Shown here: piece after piece, positions 10,855 to 21,105 of the stretch | Layout of the letters: each line of letters begins with the position of its first letter | Numbering within the stretch: the first letter of the stretch is position 1 | NCBI GenBank assembly: GCA_951640165.1 | Contig: OX621265.1 | Coordinates: 19,481,001-19,545,000 of the forward strand | Source of the DNA: Pseudoips prasinana | Lineage: Eukaryota > Arthropoda > Insecta > Lepidoptera > Nolidae | Length of the DNA: 64,000 nucleotides | Direction: 5' to 3' | Translations under genes and position numbers: made by a program | The notes under the pieces: generated by a model | Told to the model about the DNA's origin: nothing | Seen by the model: only the letters and a program-made list of their open reading frames with translations | Databases searched by the model: none

Positions 10855-10965
10855 TTATAAAAATATTCCTACTGAGTTTTCTGACAGTGTTTCTCAGTAG
10901 CTGCCACGTCATGCACTGCACGGTAGTTTACAGTTTCCACACAAATGTAATATTTTAACGAAAAA
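10855..10965 (+). mobile_element. LINE 3' UTR fragment with hairpin
   Basis: CTACTGAGTTTTCTGAC ... TCTCAGTAGCTGCCACGTCATG and CACTGCACGGTAG. The same block follows an RT C-terminus at about 47.42-47.53 kb, so it is a LINE 3' UTR. Confidence 0.6.
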
Positions 10966-11048
10966 AATGACTTTGAATTTGAAATAAAAATACAAGTTGG
11001 GAGATTTTCCCTAACGCTGCATGAATGTAGAATTTAGAACAGACTCAC

Positions 11049-11190
11049 CAGCATAGGGATATTGGGCACCACCACAGCGTCATCATCAAACCCGTTGCTG
11101 AGCTCGGGCTGGAAGGTGTACGTCCTCTTGTAGTGGAACGACAGGGTTCCATTCTCGTTGTCTGTTATGTTCACCTTGTCCCATTCTTCT
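11049..11190 (-). CDS. CD36/SR-B family receptor, coding exon 4 (ectodomain)
   Basis: Exon of 142 nt on the minus strand. The acceptor is a pyrimidine tract ending CAACAG (11191-11196) and the donor is GTGAGT (11048 downward). Its first base completes the Ala codon left open by exon 3; 47 residues follow and the exon ends in phase 0. Visible blocks are EEWDKVNIT, NENGTLSFHYKRTYTFQPE and VVVPNIPML, which match the conserved stretch after the GPYVY motif in CD36-family ectodomains. N-I-T and N-G-T are further glycosylation candidates. The next expected block (a long helical segment leading to a W-G-Y/F motif) was not found at 1-11048, so the next intron probably exceeds 11 kb and the gene continues off the left edge. 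Confidence 0.95.
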
Positions 11191-11339
11191 CTGTTGAAAG
11201 GAAAACAAAACAACTATCTTTATTTAACTATCGTTATTCAATATCGGTATTCAACTATCGTTATATACAAAATTTTCAGCAGTTAAGAAGACCCCAATTC
11301 GAAGTCAATATGAAAATAACCTGTGTACGGTAAAATGTA

Positions 11340-11515
11340 ATACTGCATTGATGAAAAAGAGCTTCTTTGGTGTTGCTCCCAAAATTTATAATAAAATACC
11401 TGTTGTCATTAAGTGTATGCCATTAAAAATGTTCAAAAAATGTCTTCACAAGCTATTGGCTGTACAATTTTATAATACCTTAGATGACTATTTAAATGAT
11501 AAATCACTTTAATTA
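11340..11515 (+). mobile_element. LINE RT C-terminal fragment
   Basis: One plus frame reads SFFGVAPKIYNKIPVVIK then MFKKCLHKLL and a stop after DYLNDKSL. This is the typical tail of a non-LTR RT polyprotein and matches the fragment at 47.2 kb (YNKLPNDI, DYLSDKSA). Confidence 0.65.
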
Positions 11516-11690
11516 ATTTGCTTATTATTATTTATTATATTTTTTACATATTATTTTGTTATGATCATTTTCGTAGTAATGTTTATTTAATAAATTTTGA
11601 TCTAATGATTGTATTTGTATGTCATCAAAGAGTAAACATAGCGTAACACCTAATTATCTAAGACCTTGATATGTATGTTTTTTTTTTTTT

Positions 11691-11940
11691 TTATTTTTTT
11701 TGGACAATGTCACACAGATCATCCTAGCCCCAAACTAAGCAAAGCTTGTACTATGGGTACCAGGCGACGATATACATACTTATATAGATAGATAAATACT
11801 TACAATACATAGAAAACATCCATGACTCAGAAACAAATATTCGTGCTCATCACACAAATATTTGCACTTACCGGGATTCGAACCCAGGACCACCAGCTTC
11901 GTAGGCAGGATCACTACCAACTAGGCTACGGTGACCGTCA
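11691..11940 (-). mobile_element. SINE-A copy, full length
   Basis: Minus sense, from GTCACACAGATCATCCTAGCC to CTAGGCTACGGTGACCGTC. A T-run lies at the left edge. Confidence 0.9.
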
Positions 11941-12354
11941 AATTTGTATATGTGTAATTATTGTATATGTTCTACACCTGTGTTTTACAAATAAACTATT
12001 CTGATTCTGATTAACATTTTTACTCTCACTTACTTATTCGTGTTTAGCCTATTCAGGCGTCAGCTGAAAATCGGGCTGTTGGTAGGTATAAACCAACTTA
12101 ACTGCAGCATTACCGAGCTGCTGCCTTTTCGGCACACAATATTACACCGGGGAGCATTTATTTTATTTATTTTTATGGACCTCCAACAGAGAATAAACAC
12201 ATACAATGTCTTCCCAAAACAAAAAAATACAGGTCCTTTCCAGTGTGCTCCTCCAATTACGGAAGCCACAGCATGCTCTATTCAATACCTACGTTAACTA
12301 TAAACTAAAATATAACTTGTAATCTATTTCATATATAAAACTAACTTAAATTAA
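11941..12354. other. Unassigned stretch
   Basis: No gene recognised. Its two short overlapping frames on opposite strands carry no family motif. Confidence 0.3.
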
Positions 12355-12475
12355 CCGACTAACTAATAACTAATTTTAAATAATAACTAATTTTAACTAA
12401 TAACTAATTTTAACTAATAACTATTTTTAAATAATAACTAATTTTAACTATTTACTAATTTTAACTAACAGTAAT
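12355..12475. repeat. AT-rich tandem repeat, ~14-bp unit
   Basis: About eight imperfect units of TAACTAATTTTAAA/C. Confidence 0.85.
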
Positions 12476-12502
12476 AAAATAAAATTTAAAGAAATTAAGC
12501 TT

Positions 12503-12550
12503 CTTATTTCTGTATTGACGTTATGAATTTAACGTCAATACAGAAATAAG
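12503..12550. repeat. Perfect 48-nt inverted repeat
   Basis: Two exact 21-nt complementary arms (CTTATTTCTGTATTGACGTT plus A) around a 6-nt loop. No flanking duplication was seen. Confidence 0.95.
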
Positions 12551-12656
12551 ACTTAGCAAACACAATGAGAAAACAGTAAAAGTATTCATTGGGTTTCTTG
12601 GGACAATATGGTTTTCAACTCCTTCTTTTACATCGGGAGCGAGTTTATGTGCTAGA

Positions 12657-13075
12657 TATGTAGTGTAAGTATGTGTGGTGTGACTTTGAGAGACAGAATT
12701 CGAAATACTGATGTAAGAGAGCGTTGTGGTGTGAAAGAGGATGTAGTCACAAAGATTGAAAAAGGCATGCTGAGATGGTTTGGCCATTTAGAAAGGATGA
12801 ATGAAAGAAGATTGACAAAAGAAGTATACCTGGCCTGTGTGAATGGGACAACCGGAAGGGGAAGACCACGTCGAACATTCTCTGACCAAATTAGAGATGT
12901 TCTCAAGAAAGGGCAGGTCAGAAGTACCCTAAACCGGCGAGCATGTATGAAGAATATAATGACAGTAATCGAGGCAAAAGAAGTATGCAAAGATCGTGAC
13001 AAATGGAAATCCGTTGTCTCTGCCTACCCCTCTGGGAAACAGGCGTGAGTCTATGTATGTATGTATATGTAGTGG
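12657..13075 (+). mobile_element. LINE-K 3' end, RT C-terminus
   Basis: Plus frame 12671-13048 encodes [52 protein letters not shown], ending YPSGKQA, followed by a (TATG)n tail. It is nearly the same protein as at 2.4-2.8 kb and 34.4-34.7 kb. 5'-truncated, so only the last ~125 residues remain. Confidence 0.85.
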
Positions 13076-13218
13076 TACAGGTGAACATCACTTAACATTG
13101 TTTATTCTAGTTTATTTTTAATGTGTGATGTTTGCGATTATTTTTCATAAGTTGTTCCTTGTATTCTTTGGTTTTCTTTTATAAATTGTTTGTTGAATAA
13201 TTCATATTATTATTCATC

Positions 13219-13413
13219 ATCATCATATCAGCCGAAAGACGTCCACTGCTGGACAAAGGCCTCCCCCAAAGATCTCCACAATTGCCGGTCTTGCGCTATT
13301 CGCATCCAGCAGTTTCCAGCGACCCGCACAAGATCATCGGTCCATCTTGTAGGGGGCCTGGCCACGCTGCGTCTTCCGGTTCGTGGTCGCCACTCAAGAA
13401 CCTTCATATTATT
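13219..13413 (-). mobile_element. RTE-type LINE 3' end
   Basis: Minus-strand reading gives the end of an RTE-clade RT polyprotein: KMDR-like ..DDLVRVAGN-like segment, QDRQLWRSL, then AFVQQWTSFG and stop, with an (ATG)n tail at the left edge. Relatives at 17.65, 39.5 and 63.1 kb. Confidence 0.75.
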
Positions 13414-13937
13414 ATTATTAATTTAAGTTGAACAATAAACAAGTATTTTAATATATTAAATTGGGTATCCATCTGTTGATTGCATCTTTTGATTGAACTG
13501 TTAGTAAGAACCCATGAAATTCTCTTGAAATAGACGTAATCCTAACAGAATGGTTTTTCCTGTGATTTCTAGGACAACTTTATACACGAAAAGTTGCCAG
13601 TTGATATTGAAGAACAAACACTTCGGAAATTTAAAAAAATACACTCTACAAACCCTGTATATGCCACGCCATCATCATAGTTTCTCGAAATAATAAGGGG
13701 ATTTATTCTCGATTCTAAGAATCTGAGCTGATACTTAGTTTATTTAGTCTTTGGGATGTGGCACAGTACAAATATGGACAGCAAGGAAACCTTGTTGGTG
13801 AAACAATTACCTACGCTCTACTGAAGCTGTAGGGTTGTAACATTTAATGTTTTACAGCCTTATTTAAAAACGCTACTTAAAATTAAGCCGGCCCCTTAAC
13901 CATGTGTCATCAAAATTTTCATTTAATAACACGATTT
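13414..13937. other. Unassigned stretch
   Basis: AT-rich; no exon or repeat recognised. Confidence 0.3.
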
Positions 13938-14870
13938 AACTTTGACCCGCGATTAACGCCCGGTTCCTATATTCCAAAAACGAATCGTTTCTACTACGAA
14001 TAGTTAGAATTTCTACCAGCCGTAACGCAAAACCGTTCCTAAAAAATACTAGTCGTTATCCAAATAACCAACGTCTGGTTACTAACGGATGGGAGGACGT
14101 TAGTAAGCTTATTGTATGGAGATGCGTTCGAAAGTGTTCCTATAAATATTTTCTACTGTCACGGAATTGTCAAAATAACGAGGCGTTACTGCTTTGATTA
14201 CTAGTCGAATTCGGTCGGTATACCAGTCGTTTGTATTTGATTTTGGTAGTTAACATAGTGTTTGAGGAGATTTCCGTGATGTCTAGCTCTGAAAATGATA
14301 GAGAATTCATGGCTTTGTTTTCCGTTAGAGAGGGTTGATTATTTTTCTATCTTCTAAGATTTCACAACCACAAACCTTAGATTAAATACTCAATTTAAAA
14401 ACTTATTTAGAAACCATGAAATACTCTTGGACAGACGTCAGACGACAGACGCATGCGCCATGCGCTTTCCTGTTACGCGTTTTGTTCACACCATGCACTC
14501 GTAACATCAAATTTTCAATACTAATGATTTATAAATATTTTAAACCTAAAACGCAAATTAAATTATTACTGTAACTATAAGTACAGTAATTTGTACTATT
14601 ACTCACATAATATTACAGAATAATAAATGATTTTAGTTGCATAATTGACGTACTACGTTTTGTTACAACTAATCGTGAAGAGGAGCGAGAGGTTCATCGC
14701 CGAACGAGTCGTAGGTGGTTTAAATTACGGATGTTCGTCGCAGGTAGGGCATTGTGGAACACTAGTTTTGCATCGGTATCGGTATCTGAATTACGGATGG
14801 TAACGTTGGTCCAATGACGGATCGTAAAATAAAGGAACCAGGCATAAGCCATGTCAAAATTTAAACCGCG
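13938..14870. mobile_element. Possible decayed DNA transposon with inverted ends
   Basis: The left part (CGATTTAACTTTGACC...GCCCGGTTCCTATATTCC) and the reverse complement of the right part (CGGTTTAAATTTTGACATGG...TGCCTGGTTCCTTTATTTT) resemble each other over about 45 bp. The interior holds short open pieces (one begins MSSSENDREFMALFSVREG) but no assignable transposase. Superfamily unresolved. Confidence 0.4.
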
Positions 14871-15403
14871 TCGCCCCCTTGTTTAAACCTTGTTTAAATA
14901 TGGCGGATTTTATATGCATCAGCTGACGTTTTGTTTGACGTTTGTTTGTGAATGGAGGTTTTATGGAAGATATTAGCTGTTTTAGTTTTAAAATAAATAC
15001 TGAATTCCAGTTGGATTCTTATCACAAACTTCAATATCCACCAAAGAAAATCAATAGTCTTTAAAAATGCACTGTTACGATCATAAATCTATCATTCCAT
15101 GTCTACCATAGAGGAAAAATCATAAAGTTTTGATACATAATCCGATTCAGTCGATTCATTTTGGTCAAGCTCTATACCAGTCCCAGAAATATTGACAGAG
15201 TAAAATAAAATGACATTACTCAGCTGAGAAACCTTTAAGTAGGGTTTTTAAATAAATAAATAGTTGAGCGGGGTTCGAGTGGTTGAGCAGAGTTTAGCTG
15301 AGACATGGTTAAGCGGTGGATCACGGAATTATTTTAAATAAGAGTGTTCATCATCATATTGGCCACAACATCTTGGTAGATGATTGTTGTAGCGTTGCTG
15401 TCG
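14871..15403. other. Unassigned stretch
   Basis: No recognisable gene or repeat. Confidence 0.3.
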
Positions 15404-16920
15404 CTATATTTGGTTAATATCGCATCGTATTTTGTGACTTATCAGTCCAATGGCCGCTCGGCATACCTTGCCACACCTGTCGCAGATAAATTGTGAGTCC
15501 ACGGGATTGGGGGTGGCGACGCGGAGACTTTTCTGCTTCAGTTTGTCCAGCCAGGCTTCGTCATGTTTTATAGCTCCGTGGTGAATATCATGGCGCCAGT
15601 CTGATCTTACACTAGCACGTGTCTCCCAGGTCTTGGTGTCAATGGCGAAACTTTCCATGTCACGCTTGCAGGAGTCTTTGAATCGGAGTTTTGGCCGTCC
15701 AACAGGTCGTTTCACTTCGGCAATCTGTCCAAACATGACTTCACGCGGCAATCTGTCGGAGTCCATCCGATGAATGTGTCCCAGCCAACGGAGCCGTCTC
15801 ATTTTCAGTATGGCCGTAATACTGTTGCTTTTGGTTTTTGAGAGAACAGTTTTGTTAGTCATCCGATCCTTCCAAGTTACTCCCAAGATAGTACGTAGGC
15901 ATCGCATGTGGAACGCGTTTAGGCGACGCTCTTGTTTCGAGTAGGTAGTCCATGTTTCCGATGCGTACAGAAGTATACTAAGGACGCAAGTTTGGTATAC
16001 TAGGATCTTGGTTGACATTTTGAGCTTGTTGTTGTTCCAAACTCGTCTGGAAAGCCTCCCAAAAGTCGTCGCTGCCCTTCCAATGCGTGTGTCTATTTCT
16101 TTATCGTTGCAGAGTTTCGATGTTGTGGTAGACCCAAGATAACAGAAATGATCCACATTTTGGAGGACCGTTTGATCAAGGGTTATTTTAGGTGGAGCAT
16201 CTGTACCCTGAACCATGATGACAGTTTTCATCATGTTTATGCTCATTAAAAAAGTACGGCATGCTCGACTAAATCTGCTGATCAACTCTTGCAGTTCCTT
16301 TTCTGAGTTGGCGATAAGTGCAGCATCATCAGCATACAGAAGTTCACGAGCCAAGACATCATGAAGTTTTGTGGTTGGTTTTAAAAGGTTAATGTTGAAT
16401 AGCCTGCCGTCCTTTCTCATATGCAGTTGAACCCCAATCTCACAGTTGTCAAAAGCTGTAGTGAGCAGAGCCGAGAAGAAAATTGCAAAGAGTGTTGGCG
16501 CTAGTACACAACCTTGCCTAACACCACGTACGTTATGTTGAAAGCCTCTGAACTATCGCCATCAAACAGTACAGTGCCCTTCATATTGTCGTGAAAGGCG
16601 CGTATCAGAGACAGTAGGGTTGGTGGACACCTAATTCTTGCCAAAACGTCATAAAGGCCCTGTCTGCTGACTGTGTCAAACGCTTTGTTGAGATCAACAA
16701 ATGCCATGTATAAGGGTACTTAGTGTTCACGGCACTTTTCCTGAAGTTGACGGAGGGTAAATATTATGTCATTTGTTGACCTCCCGGCTCTGAATCCACA
16801 CTGTGTCTCTGGGTAGATTCTAGCTGCAAGGATATCCAGCCATCCATTTTAAAACTACCTTGGCTACTAGTTTGCCGGCTATGCTCAAGAGCGATATTCT
16901 CTGTAGTTGTTACAGTCCCC
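15404..16920 (-). pseudogene. Broken non-LTR reverse transcriptase with C-terminal zinc knuckle
   Basis: The largest LINE relic here. Read on the minus strand, the RT fingers/palm pieces come first (CGFRAGRSTNDIIFTLRQLQ, MAFVDLNKAFDTVSRQGLYD), then a frame break near 16.5 kb (GCVLAP follows in another frame). A 338-residue frame (16420-15404) then carries the catalytic LLYADDAALIA block, FCYLGSTTT, the C-terminal LRWLGHIHRMDSDRLPRE and GRPKLRFKDSCKRD, and a terminal CDRCGKVC...GLISHKIRC zinc-finger-like motif. Stops and frameshifts between pieces, and no endonuclease domain or 5' end, make it inactive. The clade (RTE-like/RTE-X or similar) is uncertain. A diverged relative of the C-terminus is at 41.9-42.3 kb. 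Confidence 0.85.
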
Positions 16921-17407
16921 TCGGTCGCCTTTTCCTTTATATAGCGTGACTATGTTTGCGTCGCGCATAGCTTGTGGTATTGTGTTTTCTTCCCAACATT
17001 TAAGATACCTATTAATATATTTTATTAAAACATATTTGTTTTATAAATCAGCAGGATGGTTAAAATACGAAAGCCGTTTTGATGAGGCCGAGTTCAAACA
17101 GCCGTATACTACGCAATACGCACGTGGATTTTTAAAAAAGATTGCGGAGATAAACTTATACGCGTCCACTCGTTGCGACGCGGCACTCTCTACTGACAGC
17201 ACCGCGACAACCGCTTAGGGGTCTTGTCGATGCGCATGTTTGTGTGAGTGTGCCGTTTCGACTGTTTGTAGGTAGTTTCTGTACTGTCTATTTTTGTCCT
17301 GAGGATGTGATGTGTATCTACGGACGCGATAGATACTTAAGATTAGTGGTATCTTAGGGTAAAAAGAGCCGAGGCGTGGACAGTTTATGAGTGTAAATTA
17401 AACTTAC
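16921..17407. other. Unassigned intronic stretch next to exon 3
   Basis: Moderately GC-rich at 17150-17260. No recognised repeat and no coding pattern with splice sites. Confidence 0.3.
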
Positions 17408-17568
17408 GCGTAAACATAGGGCCCGAGCTCGTTCAGTATAGGTTTGGAGCCGTTGTTGAGGAACTCGTCGGCATTGGTGACGTTGTACACGTACACCTTG
17501 ACCATGGGCGTGACGGGGGGGTGCGCCCACCACTCGAACGTCATCGAACCGGGACGAAGGACCAGCTC
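17408..17568 (-). CDS. CD36/SR-B family receptor, coding exon 3 (ectodomain start)
   Basis: Exon of 161 nt on the minus strand with acceptor TTCCAG (17569-17574) and donor GTAAGT (17407 downward). It encodes 53 residues plus two bases of a split codon. Family hallmarks are in order: ELVLRPGS, a WW..PPV block, VYVYNVTNADEF, a glycine/lysine segment, then ELGPYVY. The NVTN stretch and the GPYVY motif are diagnostic of the CD36 / class B scavenger receptor ectodomain directly after the first membrane span. N-V-T and N-G-S are candidate N-glycosylation sites, as expected for a lumenal or extracellular domain. The family binds and transports lipids, lipoproteins or other hydrophobic ligands; the exact subgroup (SNMP, croquemort, emp or SCRB-like) cannot be settled from this much sequence. 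Confidence 0.95.
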
Positions 17569-17645
17569 CTGGAACAGAAAAAAAACATATATAAGTAAAC
17601 TGACTATTGACAAAATCTTAGTGATAATGTATTTGAATGGATAAT

Positions 17646-17720
17646 AATGAATTGCCGATCTTGCGCTATCAGCATCCAGCGATTTCCAGCGACCCGCACA
17701 AGATCATTGGTCCATCTTGT
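17646..17720 (-). mobile_element. RTE-type LINE fragment
   Basis: Minus-sense piece of the RTE 3' coding end (GCATCCAGCGATTTCCAGCG, ACCCGCACAAGATCAT, GGTCCATCTTGT). It stops where an oppositely oriented fragment of the same family begins. Confidence 0.75.
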
Positions 17721-17730
17721 CAATTGTGGA

Positions 17731-18053
17731 TAGGGTTACCATATATATATAAATAGAGGGATGCCTGTCTATGGTACCTAAAATGCCTGATATTTCAGAA
17801 AAATGCCTGTCTGAAGCAAAATGCTGTAGGTAATAAGTAAATGCCTGATAATAATGAAGAAGGATATTTATTATATGTAAAATACTTCACAAGATACAGT
17901 TTTGCAATTTTCCTGTGTAATACATATTGCTTTTACTGATTCCATTGTCAGCCGATTTCTGTCTTTACTCCACTACCTGGGCGTTGGCGCGAGCCTGCGT
18001 AAATGCCTGTCTCAGACCAATGCCGGCCGCACGCCTGTCATATGGTAACCCTA
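17731..18053. mobile_element. hAT-like 323-bp element
   Basis: Starts TAGGGTTACCATAT and ends ATATGGTAACCCTA. It is flanked by ATTGTGGA (17723-17730) and ATTTTGGA (18054-18061), an 8-bp duplication with one change. It sits inside an RTE LINE fragment. The interior carries at least five ATGCCTG motifs. No coding capacity. Confidence 0.8.
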
Positions 18054-18105
18054 ATTTTGGAGATCTTTGGGGGAGGCCTTTGTCCAGCAGTGGACGTGGG
18101 TCGAC
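18054..18105 (+). mobile_element. RTE-type LINE fragment, opposite orientation
   Basis: GGAGATCTTTGGGGGAGGCC and TTTGTCCAGCAGTGGACG in plus sense. A further scrap (GACGTCTTTCGGCTGATAT) is at about 18245. Confidence 0.7.
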
Positions 18106-18322
18106 TCTAGTGCAATCCATGCCGAAATGTCGGTAACCAAGGTAATGATTTGCCTATATCTTTATCGCGATTGAGACTCGTGTCCCCAGTATAATAAAAA
18201 AAAAAATGTTTCAAATTACTATTAGTAATAGCAAATGGCTCTGGACGTCTTTCGGCTGATATAATGATGATGATGAATAATGAATTTGTATGTATGTACT
18301 GTGCTGAGCTGTGAGCTTCTAT

Positions 18323-18440
18323 ATCCTACTAATATTATAAATGCGAAAGTTTGTGAGTATGGATAGATAAAAACTACCGAATGGATTTTGATGAAACTTT
18401 GTAGTAATATAGCTTATATATCCGAATAACACATAGGCTA
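18323..18440 (+). mobile_element. Helitron-like type 1, 3'-truncated
   Basis: CTACTAATATTATAAATGCG...AAACTTTGTAGTAATATAGC...ACATAGGCTATTTAC. The hairpin end is missing. Confidence 0.6.
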
Positions 18441-18443
18441 TTT

Positions 18444-18970
18444 ACTCTTAGCCAGATGCTCCCATCGGTCATTAAGTGATTGGCGAGGTTAAGCTACTTA
18501 ACTCGCGGTCAGTCCATAGATGGGTGACCACCAAAGTGGTTTGAATTCTGAGCGTCTCCGTGCGGAGGGCATGTTAAGCTGTCGGTCCCGGTTGTAATCA
18601 TTAGACAACAGTCGTTACGACAGGTTAGAGGCCTACTGGGCGGCTTTAACAACTCTGACGCTAGGGTACGTCAGAGTTGTTCAAGCCGCCCTGTAGGCCT
18701 CTGACCTGGGCCTCTACCGGCTAAGTCGCCAAACATCGATTTCGTGAATGGCGTTCAAATAAATTAAGGTTAAAAATTACTTAATCAATCGGTGAATCGG
18801 CTTCAACGTCGACAATCGATTCCGGACCATTTATGACGTCATATGTGGTCATGGAAGCCGATTTAACGATTGATTAAGTCATTTTTAACCTTTATTTATT
18901 TGAACGCCATTGAAGAAATCGATGTTCGGCGACTTAGCCGGTAGAGCCCCTGGTTTAACGACTGTTTACC
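18444..18970 (+). mobile_element. 5S-rRNA-like SINE (family F) with inverted second tail
   Basis: The head has GAGGTTAAGC, GGTCAGTCCATAGATGGGTG and ACC, like the internal promoter region of 5S rRNA. The family body (CTGTCGGTCCCGGTTGTAAT, AGGCCTACTGGGCGGC) follows. At 18667 the family tail repeats in inverse orientation (GTCAGAGTTGTTCAAGCCGC). The inverted tail is interrupted by a MITE (18708-18950). Confidence 0.75.
18708..18950. mobile_element. Palindromic MITE (family P), copy 1
   Basis: Almost entirely inverted repeat: TCTACCGGCTAAGTCGCC ... GGCGACTTAGCCGGTAGA, with long complementary arms continuing through GGCGTTCAAATAAATTAAGG. The ends are GGG/CCC. Host SINE sequence resumes at once; the target duplication would be only 2-3 bp and is ambiguous. 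Confidence 0.8.
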
Positions 18971-19070
18971 AATTCATCTTTCTGTAGTATTGCCAGAAGG
19001 CATTGCGGCGAACCAGCAATAGCTTACATAAACAAATAATAACTTTTAATTTCGACATACATACCTACTA

Positions 19071-19256
19071 TCCTACTAATCACAATAATATTATAAAGGC
19101 GAAAGTTTGTGAGTGTGTATGTTTGTTACTTCTTCACGTCTAAACGGCTGGAGTGATTTAAAAAAAAAATAGTAAGGGGTTAGTTAACACCCTGGATTAA
19201 CACATAGGCTATAATTTATAAAGTTTAACGCGGGTAAAACCGCGGGGCACAGCTAG
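19071..19256 (+). mobile_element. Helitron-like type 1
   Basis: TCCTACTAATC start, AAAGGCGAAAGTTTGTGAG, then AACGCGGGTAAAACCGCGGG hairpin and CACAGCTAG end followed by T. Confidence 0.85.
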
Positions 19257-19284
19257 TATACTAGTATTATAATAATAATAATAA

Positions 19285-19440
19285 TATCTGGGAACAATGT
19301 CACACAGATCATCCTAGCCCCAAACTAAGCAAAGCTTGTACTATGGGTACCAGGCGACGATATACATACTTAGGTATATAGATAGATAAATACTTATATA
19401 CATAGAAAACATCCATGACTCAGAAACAAATATTCGTGCG
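19285..19440 (-). mobile_element. SINE-A, head missing
   Basis: Minus sense: GTCACACAGATCATCCTAGC to ACATCCATGACTCAGAAACA; the tRNA-like head is replaced by a Helitron-like end. Confidence 0.85.
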
Positions 19441-19441
19441 A

Positions 19442-19617
19442 AATAATATTCGTTATATAGGCGAAAGTTTGTGAGTATGTATAATTGTTACTTCTTCACG
19501 ACTAAACAGCTGGAGCGAATTTCACAAAATTTGGTATGGAATTTGCTGACACCCCGGGTAAACAAATAGGTTATAATTTTTAAAATTTACCGCGGGTAAA
19601 ACCACGGGGCACAGCTA
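19442..19617 (+). mobile_element. Helitron-like type 1, diverged
   Basis: ATAGGCGAAAGTTTGTGAGT to ACCGCGGGTAAAACCACGGG and CACAGCTAT (CTAT for CTAG). Confidence 0.75.
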
Positions 19618-19689
19618 TATATAAGTAAGAAAATCATCATGTATAATTTCTTGAACACTGTTAAAAAAATCTTGTGTGTACTTATGTAC

Positions 19690-19925
19690 ACGCGTTAGAA
19701 GTTATATTTCTTAATATACAACTTGAACATAGTTATCAATTTTCATACCACCTAGAACTAACGTCATGCTGTTATTTTTACGATGCGCGCGCATCGTAAA
19801 AATTCACTGTCATACCACCTAGAACTAACTTCATGCTGTAAAATTTTTTGGTGTCGGTGTGCGCGCGCATCGTAAAAATTCACTCTCATCATTTTTCTCC
19901 ATCGCGCCAAAAGAAGTATAACTTC
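19690..19925. mobile_element. Palindrome-rich element, copy 2 (inverted)
   Basis: Reverse-complement counterpart of 6116-6345, with the same GAAGTATAACTTC boundaries and a 30-nt perfect palindrome at 19774-19803. Two internal blocks with CATACCACCTAGAACTAAC. Confidence 0.75.
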
Positions 19926-20122
19926 AAAAATAAGATGACGTAATACAAAACGAGATGGTAATTAAATAACCCAAGTAATGTTTGTTATGTAACACTCTTC
20001 AAAGATATTGATCTTTGGATCATGCAAAAAATATTGAAGCCAAATCATAGTTTTTGCAACTGTTGCGCAAAACTGTGGACTTACTTAAGATAGCTTTGAA
20101 CTACTGAGTACTATCGCGTTCA

Positions 20123-20442
20123 TCTATACATATAATAAAATCGTAGGTAAGTCAAATCTGAACAATGAATATTTTTTTTAAGAATACTTGGGGCGTGATC
20201 TATACTCGATACCGACGCCAAAAATATAGATTTTAGAATTTTTGTCTGTGTGTCTGTTTGTCTGTATGTATGTCCGGGCTAAACTCAAAAAGTACTGCAT
20301 GGATCTACTTCAAATTTTGTATGAATATTACTAAGAGGTTGGGTCAACATATAGGCTACATATTATCACTATATCACTTACGGGGGAGGAGCTATGATAA
20401 TTTATAAAAATTTACGCGGGCAAAACCGCGGGGCACAGCTAG
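20123..20442 (+). mobile_element. Helitron-like type 2, complete
   Basis: TCTATACATATAATAAAATC start; AAAAACCGCGGGGCACAGCT-type hairpin end finishing CTAG (20439-20442). It lies between A and T, as Helitrons insert. Confidence 0.85.
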
Positions 20443-20449
20443 TAAATAA

Positions 20450-20725
20450 TAAAAATATCCTGGGACATTATTTACACACGGCCATCTGATCCCAAACTAA
20501 GCAGAGCTTGTACTATGGAAATACAACTGATATACTACATATACTAAGCCTACTACTTTTCTTTTGTAAATACATACTTGTAAAGAATAATTATTACACC
20601 CAGACTCAGGACAAACAGACATGTGGATGCACACAAATATCTATCCTGGGTGGGAATCGAACCCACGACCTCCGGCGTGAAAAGCTGGCATTTGCCCACC
20701 ACGCCAACAGGCCGGTCAACGTACT
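20450..20725 (-). mobile_element. SINE-B, full length
   Basis: Minus sense from TGGGACATTATTTACACACG to the tRNA-like head (GGGAATCGAACCCACGACC, CACCACGCCAACAGGCC). Confidence 0.9.
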
Positions 20726-20779
20726 TTAGAAACATATAATTGACTGACACAAAGCACAAGCAGATCCTGAAAAACAACT

Positions 20780-20880
20780 AAAGGTTTATACAAATAGTTG
20801 TCCTGAACGGGAATCGAACCTGGGACACGAAGTGGTGAGATCACGATCATAACCATTGCATCACACTAACCGCCACGTAT
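20780..20880 (-). mobile_element. SINE-E head fragment
   Basis: CAAATAGTTGTCCTGAACGG, GAATCGAACCTGGGACACG, and GCATCACACTAACCGCCACG. Related to 30.1, 43.8 and 52.3 kb. Confidence 0.7.
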
Positions 20881-20884
20881 AACA

Positions 20885-21105
20885 CGTAGCGGTTGGAGAA
20901 TGGAATCCCAAAATCACTTTCGGCCTGACCCAGGATTTGAACCCAGGACCTCGTTATCTGCGGTTGAACACGCTACCGCTAGACAAAAGAAGAGTAGTAT
21001 ATGTAGTATATCAGTTATCTGGTTTCCATAGTATAAGCTCTGCTTAGTTTGGGATCAGATGGCAGTGTTTGAATAATGTCCCAGGATATTATTATTATTA
21101 TATAA
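20885..21105. mobile_element. Composite: SINE-C head (-) joined to SINE-B tail (+)
   Basis: Minus-sense SINE-C head (CCTGACCCAGGATTTGAACC, ACGCTACCGCTAGAC) runs straight into a plus-sense SINE-B tail (AAAGAAGAGTAGTATATGTA, TATCTGGTTTCCATAG). Confidence 0.75.

Noticed and set aside
1..11048. Next exon of the receptor gene
   Set aside because: Expected family blocks after VVVPNIPML (including a W-G-Y/F-type motif) were not found on the minus strand; most of the region is repeats. A profile search of the left neighbour is needed.
17444..17644. Plus-strand frame over exon 3
   Set aside because: Antisense shadow of the receptor exon; the minus strand has the conserved family motifs and splice sites.
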